Positions 7,303 to 17,658 of a stretch of 64,000 bases of DNA are shown here, piece by piece. The position numbers were made by a program, and so were the translations under genes. The stretch spans positions 186,001 through 250,000 of the forward strand of contig NZ_JAATEM010000001.1 of the NCBI RefSeq assembly GCF_012034205.1. The letters run 5' to 3'. This stretch comes from Streptomyces composti (lineage in GTDB: Bacteria; Actinomycetota; Actinomycetes; Streptomycetales; Streptomycetaceae). Under the pieces are notes generated by a model that saw nothing but the letters and a program-made list of their open reading frames with translations, made no database searches and was not told the origin of the DNA. The first letter of the stretch is position 1. Every line of letters begins with the position of its first letter.

Positions 7303-9443
7303 GCGCACAGCCGGACGGGCCGGAGGACAGACTGCGCCGGTTCACCACGATCTGGAGCCGGGCGGTCTTCCCGGTGACCTCCACGTCGTCGACCCGGGCC
7401 GAGCTGGAGGAGCAACTGCTGCCGGCGGCACAGCGGTTGAGCGAGGCCCTCACCGCCCGGGTGTTCGACCCGGAGGCGGGACGGGCGGCCGGCGCCGCCC
7501 TGGTGGAGGCGCACTGCACCGACCCCGACGCACTCACCCGCACCCTGGACTGCCTGGACTCCTACCTGGTGCTCTACTGCGGCGGCGACGGGGACCGCGA
7601 GGACCTGCGGGCGCGCTGCGCACGGCTGCAGCACGCCCTGGCCGCCGGCTTCGCCGAGGCGCTGCGCCGGCGGACCCTGGCCGAGCAGGAGGCCATCGCC
7701 CAGGCCGCGTTGCGCGCCCAGGGCGTGGTGGCGCAGGCCCTGCACGCCACCGAGGCCCGGTTCCGCGCGGTGTTCGAGGGCGCGGCCATAGGGATCGGCA
7801 TCGCCGACCTCGAGGGCAACGTCCTCCAGGTCAACGGGGCGCTGCTGCGCATGTTCGGGCAGAGCGAACAGGCGCTGCGCAGCCGCAGCATCCTGCAGTG
7901 GACCCACCCCGACGACGCCCCGCAGGTGTGGAAGCTCTACGAGGAGCTGGTGCGCGGCGAACGCGACCACTACCACGTGGAGAAGGCCTTCTACCGGCCT
8001 GACGGAACGGTCCTGTGGACCAACCTGACGGTCTCCCTGCTGCGGGACGCCGACGGCAACCCGCAGTACCAGCTGGCCCTCATGGAGGACACCACCGAGC
8101 GCCGGCTGCTCAATCTGCGGCTGCGCTACGAGGCCACCCACGACGCGCTCACCGGCCTGCCCAACCGCACCTTCTTCTTCGAGCGGCTCGAGAAGGCACT
8201 GGCCGCCGGCGAAGGACAGCGGTTCGGGCTGTGCTACCTGGACCTGGACGGCTTCAAGACCGTCAACGACAGCCTCGGCCACGCGGCCGGCGACCGGCTG
8301 CTGGTGGAGGTCGCCGACCGGCTCCAGTCCTGCGCCACCGCGCCCGGCGAGATGGTCGCCCGGCTCGGCGGCGACGAGTTCGTCGCGCTGACCACCGGCC
8401 CCGACACCCGGCGCAAGGTGGACGAGCTCGCCGCCCGCATCATGAACGTGCTGCTCGCCCCCATCAGCATCGACGGCCGGGAGCTGACCGTCCGCGGCAG
8501 CATCGGCATCGTCGAGGGGCCGGCGGGGGAGCGCAGCGCGGCGGAGGTGCTGCGCAGCGCGGACATCACCATGTACCGGGCCAAGTCCGCGGGCGGCAAC
8601 CGCTTCGAGGTCGCCGACCCGGAGGCCGACGCCCGCGCCATCACCCGGCACGGGCTGACCACGGCGCTGCCCGCCGCCCTGGAACGCGGAGAGTTCTTCA
8701 TCGAGTACCAGCCGCTGGTGCACCTCGGCGACGGCAGCGTGCGCGGCGCCGAGGCCCTGGTGCGCTGGCTGCACCCGCAGCACGGCGTGCTCTCCCCGGA
8801 CCGCTTCATCCCGCTCGCCGAGCACACCGGTCTGATCGTGCCGCTCGGCCGCTGGGTGCTCGAGCAGTCGGTGCGCCAGGCCCGCGCCTGGCAGGAGCGC
8901 AACGGCGGCACCGAGGCCACGGGACCGCTCCGCATCAACGTCAACCTCTCGCCCTGCCAGCTCACGCACCCCGGGCTGGTCCAGGACACCGTGGAGATCC
9001 TGGAGCGCACCGGTGTGGAGCCGAGCGCCCTGTGTCTGGAGGTCACCGAGTCCGCCCTGATCGGCGCCGACGACGACCTGCTGAAACCGCTGCGCCGGCT
9101 GGCCGAGATGGGTGTCGACATCGCCCTGGACGACTTCGGCACCGGCTACTCCAACCTCGCCAATCTGCGCCGCCTCCCGGTGAGCGTGCTCAAGCTGGAT
9201 CGCTCCTTCACCCAGAGCATGCAGCAGTTCCCGGCCGACCCGGTCGACCTGAAGATCGTGGAGGGCATCGTCTCCCTCGCCCACAGCCTCGACCTCGCGG
9301 TCACCGTGGAGGGCGTGGAGACCGGTGCTCAGGCCGAGCAGCTGCGGATACTGGGGTGCGACACGGCCCAGGGCTGGTACTACGCCCGGCCGGGTCCGCC
9401 CGAGCGGCTGCACGAGCTGACCCTGGCGGACGCGACCTCCTGA
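7299..9443 (+). CDS. rmdA: PAS-GGDEF-EAL c-di-GMP enzyme, RmdA-like
   Basis: A 714-aa soluble protein with an N-terminal helical region (~1-150), a PAS/PAC domain (~150-270), a GGDEF domain (LTGLPNRTFF at ~283, intact RLGGDEF at ~355) and an EAL domain (EALVRW at ~484, EVTES, DDFGTGYS, KLDRSF, VEGVET). All catalytic EAL residues I can identify are present, so phosphodiesterase activity is expected; the GGDEF site is also intact. The RxxD inhibitory site upstream of GGDEF is not present. In S. coelicolor, RmdA is a c-di-GMP phosphodiesterase affecting development. Domain order and the adjacent LysR-sdhCAB genes support that assignment. It starts with GTG overlapping the methyltransferase gene. 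Confidence 0.85.
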   Translation: MSAQPDGPEDRLRRFTTIWSRAVFPVTSTSSTRAELEEQLLPAAQRLSEALTARVFDPEAGRAAGAALVEAHCTDPDALTRTLDCLDSYLVLYCGGDGDREDLRARCARLQHALAAGFAEALRRRTLAEQEAIAQAALRAQGVVAQALHATEARFRAVFEGAAIGIGIADLEGNVLQVNGALLRMFGQSEQALRSRSILQWTHPDDAPQVWKLYEELVRGERDHYHVEKAFYRPDGTVLWTNLTVSLLRDADGNPQYQLALMEDTTERRLLNLRLRYEATHDALTGLPNRTFFFERLEKALAAGEGQRFGLCYLDLDGFKTVNDSLGHAAGDRLLVEVADRLQSCATAPGEMVARLGGDEFVALTTGPDTRRKVDELAARIMNVLLAPISIDGRELTVRGSIGIVEGPAGERSAAEVLRSADITMYRAKSAGGNRFEVADPEADARAITRHGLTTALPAALERGEFFIEYQPLVHLGDGSVRGAEALVRWLHPQHGVLSPDRFIPLAEHTGLIVPLGRWVLEQSVRQARAWQERNGGTEATGPLRINVNLSPCQLTHPGLVQDTVEILERTGVEPSALCLEVTESALIGADDDLLKPLRRLAEMGVDIALDDFGTGYSNLANLRRLPVSVLKLDRSFTQSMQQFPADPVDLKIVEGIVSLAHSLDLAVTVEGVETGAQAEQLRILGCDTAQGWYYARPGPPERLHELTLADATS

Positions 9444-9474
9444 GGCGGCGTCTGCCGGCCGTGCCGGCGGGGCA

Positions 9475-10359
9475 TCACCGCTCGAGCAGCATCCGCTGCA
9501 GCTCGCGTGCGGCTCGCGGCGGCGCCACGTCGCTGCGGTGCGCCAGGGCGATGGTGCGGTGCAGTCCAGGGCGTGCCAGCGGCGTGACCCGCAGCCCCCG
9601 TCCGGCGCGGGAGGCAACCATGCGCGGCACCACGGCGATGCCGAGACCGGCCCGGACGAAGCCCAGCACCGCGTCCATCTCGCCGCCCTCCACCGCGAAG
9701 GACGGCTCGAAACCGGCCGAGCGGCACGCCGCGACGGTCAGCTCGCGCAGGTCGTAGCCGTGGCGGAACATCACCAGGCGTTCGCCCTCCAGGTCGGCGA
9801 TGCGCACCGAGCGCCTGCCGCCGCCCGGTCTGGGCGCGTCCGGGGAGGAGACCACCACCAGGTCCTCCCGCAGCAGCTCCACCGTGGTCAGCGCCGGTGA
9901 CGGCGTCGGCAGCGGCAGCACCACCAGCGCCAGGTCGAGCGCACCGCGCGCCAGCTCACGCACCAGATCGTGCGAGCCGCTCTCCTCGATCAGCAGCCGG
10001 ATGCCCGGATAGCGGTCGTGGAAGGCCCGCAGCACATCCGGCAGCAGACCCGTGCACAGGCTCGGCGTCGCCCCCAGACGCACCCGCCCGCTGCGCAGCT
10101 GCACCAGCTCCTGCACCTCGTGCCGTGCGGTCTCCGCGTCCGCCAGGATCCGCCGGGCCAGCGGCAGCAGCGCCTCACCCGCGTCGGTCAGCGTGATGTT
10201 GCCCCGCGCGCGCAGGAACAGATCCGCGCCCAGCTCCCGCTCCAGTGCCTTGATCTGCTGCGACAGCGAGGGCTGCGCCACATGCACCGCCTCGGCCGCC
10301 CGTGTGAAGTGCCGGGTCTCGGCGACCGCCACGAAGTACTGGAGCTGCTGGAACTGCAT
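9475..10359 (-). CDS. LysR-family transcriptional regulator divergent from sdhCAB
   Basis: A 294-aa LysR-type regulator. The N-terminal winged helix is typical (QLQYFVAVAETRHFTRAAEAVHVAQPSLSQQIKALE), with the effector-binding domain from ~90. Start ATG at 10359 is preferred because it gives the usual MQFQQLQYF beginning; an in-frame ATG at 10368 is also possible. It is transcribed away from the succinate dehydrogenase operon across a 96-bp gap containing a perfect palindrome. That is the classical arrangement of a LysR protein controlling its neighbour. The effector is unknown; a dicarboxylate or redox signal would fit but is inference. Confidence 0.85.
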   Translation of the reverse strand: MQFQQLQYFVAVAETRHFTRAAEAVHVAQPSLSQQIKALERELGADLFLRARGNITLTDAGEALLPLARRILADAETARHEVQELVQLRSGRVRLGATPSLCTGLLPDVLRAFHDRYPGIRLLIEESGSHDLVRELARGALDLALVVLPLPTPSPALTTVELLREDLVVVSSPDAPRPGGGRRSVRIADLEGERLVMFRHGYDLRELTVAACRSAGFEPSFAVEGGEMDAVLGFVRAGLGIAVVPRMVASRAGRGLRVTPLARPGLHRTIALAHRSDVAPPRAARELQRMLLER

Positions 10360-10380
10360 GCCCGCCATCGTAGCCCGCCC

Positions 10381-10395
10381 ATAGGCAGTGCCTAT
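10381..10395. promoter_or_regulatory. LysR-type operator palindrome
   Basis: A perfect 7-1-7 inverted repeat, ATAGGCA-G-TGCCTAT, lies 21 bp upstream of the LysR start and upstream of the sdhC promoter. ATAG/CTAT ends are common in LysR-regulator sites. It is the best candidate site for autoregulation and sdh control. Confidence 0.6.
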
Positions 10396-10416
10396 CGGAA
10401 CGAGCTGCACCATGTC

Positions 10417-10456
10417 TTGGACCGATGGGGCCCTTCGGCCCTAGCGTCTGATGACA
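10417..10456 (+). promoter_or_regulatory. sdhC promoter with DevR-like box
   Basis: TTGGAC at 10417 and TAGCGT at 10442-10447 form a plausible vegetative promoter with a slightly long spacer. The -10 lies eight bases before the ATG at 10456, so the mRNA may be leaderless. Between them lies GGGGCCCTTCGGCCC (10427-10441), which resembles the boxes upstream of the stress island genes further along and can also fold as a small hairpin. Confidence 0.45.
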
Positions 10457-11163
10457 TGGCTCTGGCAACGCGGACGGACCGACGGCCGTCCATGGCACGC
10501 ACCGTGTGGGACTCGACCGTCGGCAAGAAGACCGTGATGGCGGTCAGTGGACTGATCATGCTGCTGTACCTGGTCGTCCACATGCTCGGCAATCTGAAGA
10601 TCTTCTTCGGGGCGGGCGAGTTCAACCACTACGCCCACTGGCTGCGCACCATCGGCGAGCCCTTCATGCACTACGAGTGGACGCTCTGGCTCGTCCGCGT
10701 CGTCCTCGTCCTCGCCGTCGTCGCGCACGCCGTCTCCGCGTACCAGCTCAGCCGCCGCGACATCAAGGCGCGCCCGAGCAAGTACGTCCACCGCAAGCCC
10801 CGTGCCAGCTATGCGACGCGCACCATGCGCTGGGGCGGGATCATCCTCGCCCTGTTCATCCTCTGGCACATCCTCGACCTGACCACCGGCACCGTGCACT
10901 CCGGCGGTTTCGAGAGCGGCAAGCCCTACCAGAACGTCGTGGACACCTTCTCCACCTGGTACGGCAACACCATCTACATCGTGGCGATGCTCGCCGTCGG
11001 CCTGCACATCCGGCACGGCTTCTGGGCCGCCGCGCAGACCCTCGGCGTGGGCAGCCGCACCCGCGACCGCGCCCTGAAGACCGTCGCCAACGTCCTCGCG
11101 CTGCTGCTCACGGCCGGTTTCGTCGCCGTGCCCGTGGGCGTCATGACCGGAGTGGTGAGCTGA
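10456..11163 (+). CDS. sdhC: Succinate dehydrogenase cytochrome b subunit
   Basis: A 235-aa membrane anchor of a type B succinate:quinone oxidoreductase or fumarate reductase. The five hydrophobic helices begin with [20 protein letters not shown] and include histidines suited to heme b ligation ([23 protein letters not shown]). It passes electrons between the SdhAB headpiece and menaquinone in the cytoplasmic membrane. The ATG at 10456 is taken because it follows the -10 element at leaderless distance; an internal ATG at 10492 (MARTVWDS) is an alternative. sdhA starts three bases after the stop. Confidence 0.9.
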   Translation: MALATRTDRRPSMARTVWDSTVGKKTVMAVSGLIMLLYLVVHMLGNLKIFFGAGEFNHYAHWLRTIGEPFMHYEWTLWLVRVVLVLAVVAHAVSAYQLSRRDIKARPSKYVHRKPRASYATRTMRWGGIILALFILWHILDLTTGTVHSGGFESGKPYQNVVDTFSTWYGNTIYIVAMLAVGLHIRHGFWAAAQTLGVGSRTRDRALKTVANVLALLLTAGFVAVPVGVMTGVVS

Positions 11164-11166
11164 CCC

Positions 11167-13112
<1,946 letters not shown>

Positions 13113-13116
<4 letters not shown>

Positions 13117-13862
13117 AGCTCACCCTGCGCGTCTGGCGGCAGAAGAACGCCGACGCCGAAGGTGCCATGTCCACGTACGAGGTGGACGGCATCTCGCCCG
13201 ACATGTCGTTCCTGGAGATGCTCGACACCCTCAACGAGGAACTCATCCTGCGCGGTGAGGACCCCGTGGCATTCGACCACGACTGCCGCGAGGGCATCTG
13301 CGGCGCCTGCTCGCTGGTCATCAACGGCGAGGCCCACGGCCCCGAGCGGACCACCACGTGCCAGCTGCACATGAGGGCCTTCAAGGACGGCGACACCATC
13401 GACATCGAGCCGTGGCGGGCCGCCGCCTTCCCGGTGATCAAGGACCTGGTGGTGGACCGGTCGGCGTTCGACCGGATCATCCAGGCCGGCGGCTACATCA
13501 CGGCTCCCACCGGCTCCGCGCCGGAGGCGCACGCCACCCCCGTGCCCAAGCCGGACGCCGACTACGCCTTCGAGCACGCCGAGTGCATCGGCTGCGGCGC
13601 CTGCGTGGCCGCCTGCCCCAACGGGGCGGCGATGCTGTTCACCTCGGCCAAGATCAACCACCTCAGTGTGCTGCCGCAGGGCGCTCCGGAGCGGGAGACC
13701 CGCGTGCTGGACATGGTGGCGCAGATGGACGAGGAGGGCTTCGGCGGCTGCACCCTCACCGGCGAGTGCGCCACCGCCTGCCCCAAGGGCATCCCGCTGA
13801 CGTCCATCACCAGCATGAACAAGGAGTGGCTGCGCGCCACCCGCAAGGCCGGCAAGCGGTGA
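13113..13862 (+). CDS. sdhB: Succinate dehydrogenase iron-sulfur subunit
   Basis: A 249-aa electron-transfer subunit. The [2Fe-2S] ligands are in [10 protein letters not shown] plus a downstream TTTC, the [4Fe-4S] ligands in [14 protein letters not shown], and the [3Fe-4S] ligands in [14 protein letters not shown]. All three clusters appear intact, so electrons can pass from SdhA to the heme b of SdhC. It starts within the sdhA stop codon and is the last gene of the operon. A GC-rich inverted repeat about 65 bp downstream may terminate the transcript. Confidence 0.93.
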
Positions 13863-13926
13863 CCCGCCGGCGCGCGGGCCGCCGCGGCGGCTGATCACAG
13901 ACGTTCGCCGAACGGTGCGGACGGGC

Positions 13927-13956
13927 GGGGCCGGGTGTGGTGCTCATCCCGGCCCC
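13927..13956 (+). terminator. Probable terminator after sdhB
   Basis: GGGGCCGGG (13927-13935) pairs with CCCGGCCCC (13948-13956) across a 12-base loop, 65 bp past the sdhB stop and before the convergent monooxygenase gene. No T-run follows. Confidence 0.45.
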
Positions 13957-14008
13957 GTCTGGTGTCCGCCCACCGGGATCCCCGCCGTGAGCCGGCCGGG
14001 CGGACGCC

Positions 14009-15022
14009 TCACCGGCCGTCGCCCGCCCGGCCCGCGATCCGGGCCAGCCGGCGGTAGGAGTCCAGCAGCGCCGCACGGTCGTAGGTGCTCGTGGTGACGA
14101 GGACCTCCTGGGCCCCGGTCTCCCTGAGCACCGTCGCCAGCTGGTCCGCGACCTCCTCCTCGGTGCCGGCGATGTGACCGGTCAGCGCCGCCTCGTAGAA
14201 GTCGCGCTCCCGGTCGCTCATCCGCAGGGCCTCGACCCGTTCGGCGGGCGGCAGCGGCGGGAAGGTGCCGCGGGTGCGCGAGTACGCCATCGACCAGGCC
14301 TCCGGGATCAGCAGCCGCCGGGCGTCCTCGGCCGTGGCCGCCACGGCGACCGTGCCCGAGATCACGACGTAGGGCTCGCTCGCCCAGGCGGACGGCCGGA
14401 ACCGCGCCCGGTAGGTCTCGATGCCGCGCAGCATCCGCTCACGGCTGCGCAGATCGCCGATCACCATGGGCAGCCCGGCCCGGGCGGCGATGGCGGCGCC
14501 CTCGCCCATGGCGAGCACGAACGGCGGTACGGCAAGCCCTTCGGACGGGCGGGCGTGCACGTCGGTGGGGGACGTGCCGCGGAACCAGCCGAGCAGCTCG
14601 TCGAGCTGGGCGGCGAAGTCCTCGGCGTCCGCCTTGCCGCGGCCGAGCGCCTTGCGCACCCCGTTCGTGAAACCGACCGAGCGGCCCAGACCCATGTCGA
14701 TCCGCCCGGGGAACAGGGACTCCAGCACGCCGAACTGCTCGGCGACGACCAGCGGCCGGTGGTTGGGCAGCATCACCCCGCCCGTGCCCACCCGGATCGT
14801 CCGGGTCGCCGCCGCCACCGCCGCGGCCAGCACGGTCGGCGCCGAACCCGCCACTCCGGGCACACCGTGGTGCTCGGACACCCAGAACCGGTGATACCCG
14901 AGCCGTTCGGCCTCCTGCGCCAGCCGCACGGTGTCCCGCAGTGCCTCGGGGCCGGTGTGGCCCTCGCGGGTACGGGAGCGGTCGAGGACGGAGAAACGGG
15001 CCGAGGCGATCACGGAGCTCAT
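14009..15022 (-). CDS. LLM-class flavin-dependent oxidoreductase (luciferase-like)
   Basis: A 337-aa bacterial luciferase-fold monooxygenase using FMNH2 or F420H2. Family features are the N-terminal SVLDRSRTREG, the RFWVSEHHGVPG block, GTGGVMLPNHRPLVVAEQFG, and FPGRIDMGLGRS. Such MsnO8-like proteins are common in Streptomyces but the substrate is not predictable. The ATG at 15022 is the first start giving the canonical beginning. It is a single gene convergent with sdhB and divergent from the HAD phosphatase gene, with a short shared promoter gap. Confidence 0.88.
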   Translation of the reverse strand: MSSVIASARFSVLDRSRTREGHTGPEALRDTVRLAQEAERLGYHRFWVSEHHGVPGVAGSAPTVLAAAVAAATRTIRVGTGGVMLPNHRPLVVAEQFGVLESLFPGRIDMGLGRSVGFTNGVRKALGRGKADAEDFAAQLDELLGWFRGTSPTDVHARPSEGLAVPPFVLAMGEGAAIAARAGLPMVIGDLRSRERMLRGIETYRARFRPSAWASEPYVVISGTVAVAATAEDARRLLIPEAWSMAYSRTRGTFPPLPPAERVEALRMSDRERDFYEAALTGHIAGTEEEVADQLATVLRETGAQEVLVTTSTYDRAALLDSYRRLARIAGRAGDGR

Positions 15023-15135
15023 GCACGGTTCAACACCGGTCGCGCCCCAGGATTCCGCACCCGGCGCCGCTGTGCCCGCCCTCACGGGGAGACCGGTCCG
15101 CCCCGGCCGGGGTATCGGTTGTCTAGGCTGGCGGT

Positions 15136-15627
15136 GTGACCGACAGCAGCAGGCGGCCGCTGGCCGTGTTCGACCTGGACAACACGCTCGCCGACACCGC
15201 GCACCGGCAGCACTTCCTCGAGCGCAGGCCACGCGACTGGGACGGGTTCTTCGCCGCCGCCCCGCAGGATCCGCCGCTCGCCGAGGGCGTCGCCATGGTG
15301 CGGGAGAGCGCCCGCGCGTGCGAGATCGTCTACCTCACCGGGCGCCCCGAGCGCTGCCGTCGGGACACGCTGGACTGGCTCCGCGAGCACGGACTGCCCG
15401 AGGGCGCCCTGTACATGCGCGGGGACGCCGACCGCCGGCCCGCTCGCCACACCAAGCTCGCCGTGCTGCGCCGGCTCGCCCGCGGCCGGGAGATCAGGGT
15501 GCTGGTCGACGACGACGAGCTGGTCTGCGCGGACGCCCGGCGCGCCGGGTTCACCGTGCTGCAGGCCCGCTGGGCGAACCCGTCGGACGCGCTCGAGATT
15601 GCTCAGGAGCGCGAGGGCCGCACCTGA
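15136..15627 (+). CDS. HAD-family phosphatase
   Basis: A 163-aa haloacid dehalogenase-superfamily hydrolase. Motif I is VFDLDNTLAD, motif II is YLTGRP (threonine), a lysine lies in ARHTKLAVL and motif III/IV is LVDDDELVC. It probably dephosphorylates a small metabolite or polynucleotide end; the size and RDTLDWLREHGLP segment recall the polynucleotide kinase 3'-phosphatase-like HAD group. It starts at GTG 15136. TAGGCT ends six bases before that codon, and there is no ribosome site, so a leaderless transcript is likely. Confidence 0.75.
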   Translation: MTDSSRRPLAVFDLDNTLADTAHRQHFLERRPRDWDGFFAAAPQDPPLAEGVAMVRESARACEIVYLTGRPERCRRDTLDWLREHGLPEGALYMRGDADRRPARHTKLAVLRRLARGREIRVLVDDDELVCADARRAGFTVLQARWANPSDALEIAQEREGRT

Positions 15628-15685
15628 CGCCGTCCCGCGGCGGTACGCGGAGCCGGACCCCCGGTCGCCGGGCGGTCCGTGCGGA

Positions 15686-15901
15686 CTACTCGCTCTCCTC
15701 CAGGCGGAAGCCGACCTTGAGGCCCACCTGATAGTGCGCGATCCGGCCGTCCTCGATCTGGCCGCGTACCTGGGTCACCTCGAACCAGTCCAGATTGCGC
15801 AGCGTCTGTGCGGCGCGCTCGATGCCGTTGCGGACGGCCTGGTCGACCCCGTCGGGCGAGGTGCCGTAGATCTCGGTGACCCGGTAGGTGTGGTTCGACA
15901 T
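15686..15901 (-). CDS. Dodecin
   Basis: A 71-aa small flavin-binding protein. Sequence features are HTYRVTEIYGTSPDGVDQAV, the central tryptophan in LDWFEV that stacks on the isoalloxazine ring, and GRIAHYQVGLKVGFRLEE at the end. Dodecins form twelve-subunit shells that store flavins or CoA. The ATG at 15901 is supported by GGAGAGGAGC upstream; longer forms would add unrelated residues. It stands alone between the HAD gene (convergent) and the sugar-binding lipoprotein (divergent). Confidence 0.9.
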   Translation of the reverse strand: MSNHTYRVTEIYGTSPDGVDQAVRNGIERAAQTLRNLDWFEVTQVRGQIEDGRIAHYQVGLKVGFRLEESE

Positions 15902-16136
15902 GCGGGTGCTCCTCTCCGTGGCGGCTCCCACCGGGCCCGGCGGTGCCGCCTGTGTCACACATCACTCCACGGTGCCCCAAGCCGTGCCCGGGCGCGAGGC
16001 GTCGGCTCCGTTCGCCCGACGGCCCTTGACCCTGCGCATTGGTCCATACCAAGATGCTCGAAACCCGTACGAGCGCACCCGCTCTCCCCCCACGTCGGGA
16101 CCACCCTGTCCGCCAGACAGAGAACAGGACCCCCAC

Positions 16137-17396
16137 GTGAGACGTCGACTGCTCGCCCTCGCCTGTGCGTTCACCGCTCTGCTCGGAGGCTGCGGGCTGA
16201 TGCCGGGAGGCGAGGCATTCGGACGGCGCACCGTCACGGTGTGGCTGATGCGGCACAGCGCCTCCCAGGACTTCCTCGACCGGTTCACCGAGGACTTCGA
16301 ACGCGCCCACCCGGACCTCGAGCTCGACATCCGCATCCAGGAGTGGACCGGCATCGGCGAGAAGATCCAGGCCGCGCTGGCGGGCCGGGGCGAGGACGGC
16401 CCCGACGTCATCGAGGTCGGCAACACCCAGGTGGCCCAGTACGCCGAGGGCGGCAAGCTGCGGGACCTCACCCTGGAGGCGCTGCGCGACTGGGACCCGG
16501 ACAAGGACTGGCTGCCCGGCCTGGCCGAACCCGGCCGCTGGGGCTCCCGCTAGTACGGCATCCCCTGGTACGCGGCCAACCGGGTGGTCATCCACCGCAA
16601 GGACCTCTTCCGCAAGGCCGGTGTCACCGCACCGCCCAGGACCCAGGAGGAGTGGCTCACGGTCACCGAGAAGCTGAACAGCGGCGGCAACCAGGGGATC
16701 TACCTGGCCGGGCAGGACTGGTACACGCTCGCCGGGTTCATCTGGGAGGCGGGAGGCGAACTCGCCGAGGAACGCGGCGGAGTCTGGCGGGGCACGCTGG
16801 ACTCGGCCGAGGCGCTGCGCGGCATGGACTTCTACCGCCGCCTCCAGGCGCTCGGCGAAGGGCCGGCCGACACCGACGAGGAGCACCCGCCGCAGGCCGA
16901 GGTGTTCGCCGAGGGCTCCGTGGCGCAGATCGTGGCCGTGCCGGGACTGGCCCGGGTCATCGTGCAGCAGAACCCGGAACTGGAGGGCGAGCTGGGCTAC
17001 TTCCCCGTCCCCGGCCGCACCGCGGGCAGGCCCGGCGCCGTGTTCACCGGCGGCTCGGACCTCGTCGTCCCGGCCGCCGCCGGCGAACCGGACGGCGCCA
17101 TCGAGGTGGTCACCGCGCTGGCCGGGAAGAAGTGGAACACCGAGCTGGCCCGCACCATGAACTACGTGCCCAACAAGACCACCCTCGCCGCAGCCGTGGC
17201 CGGCGAGGAGGCCGTCGCGGCCATGGCGGCCGGCGCGGCCCGGGGCCGCGCCACGCCCATCACGCCCGACTGGGGGGTCGTCGAGGCCGACAACCCGATC
17301 AAGGAGTACATGACCGCGGTGCTCACCGGAGGCGACCCGGCGATGGAGGCCGAGCGCGCCTCCCGCCGCATCACCGCGGCCCTCACCGGGGACTGA
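16137..17396 (+). pseudogene. Sugar ABC transporter substrate-binding lipoprotein, interrupted by in-frame TAG
   Basis: A family 1 extracellular solute-binding protein of 419 codons. It starts at GTG 16137 with a lipoprotein signal (ALLGGC, cysteine near residue 20). The first 138 codons read to TAG at 16551-16553. The same frame then continues without any shift through YGIPWYAANRVVIHRKDLF, the hinge segment typical of sugar-binding proteins, to a stop at 17394-17396. A single base change therefore truncates the protein before most of the binding cleft. No permease or ATPase gene lies beside it. It may be a recent nonsense mutation or a sequencing error; codon use stays normal on both sides, so decay is recent if real. 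Confidence 0.8.
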
Positions 17397-17658
17397 CCGG
17401 ACCGACCCGCGGGACGGCGCGTGGCCGCCCCGTCGGCCGGTGGACCGTGCGCGGTGCGTGGCCGCCCCGCCGGGGCGCACCGCCCGGCGCCCCAGCGGTC
17501 GGCGCACCGAGGCCGGCGCCCCGCCGGCCGGTGTACGTGTCCGGTGCCCGCCGGCCGGCACACCGCGCTCGCCGTGTGGCCGCCCGGTCCGGGGCGCACG
17601 GTGCCCGGCACCCCTGCCGGCCGGCCCACCGTGTTCGGCGCGCCGTCCTCCGCACCCG
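17397..17658. repeat. Low-complexity region with CCGGCCGG-type repeats
   Basis: The 262 bp between the lipoprotein remnant and egtD hold repeated short palindromes (GCCGGCCGGTG and relatives, GTGGCCGCCC repeated) and no credible gene. It may help end transcription from both sides. I see no T-run. Confidence 0.4.

Noticed and set aside
7119..9617. A very long open frame on the strand opposite rmdA
   Set aside because: High GC makes the antisense frame stop-free; the plus-strand protein has full PAS, GGDEF and EAL motifs while the antisense product is low-complexity Gly/Val/Gln/Leu without family features.
17397..17658. A possible mobile-element remnant in the CCGGCCGG-rich stretch
   Set aside because: No terminal inverted repeats, target duplications or transposase fragments; it is better described as low-complexity sequence.
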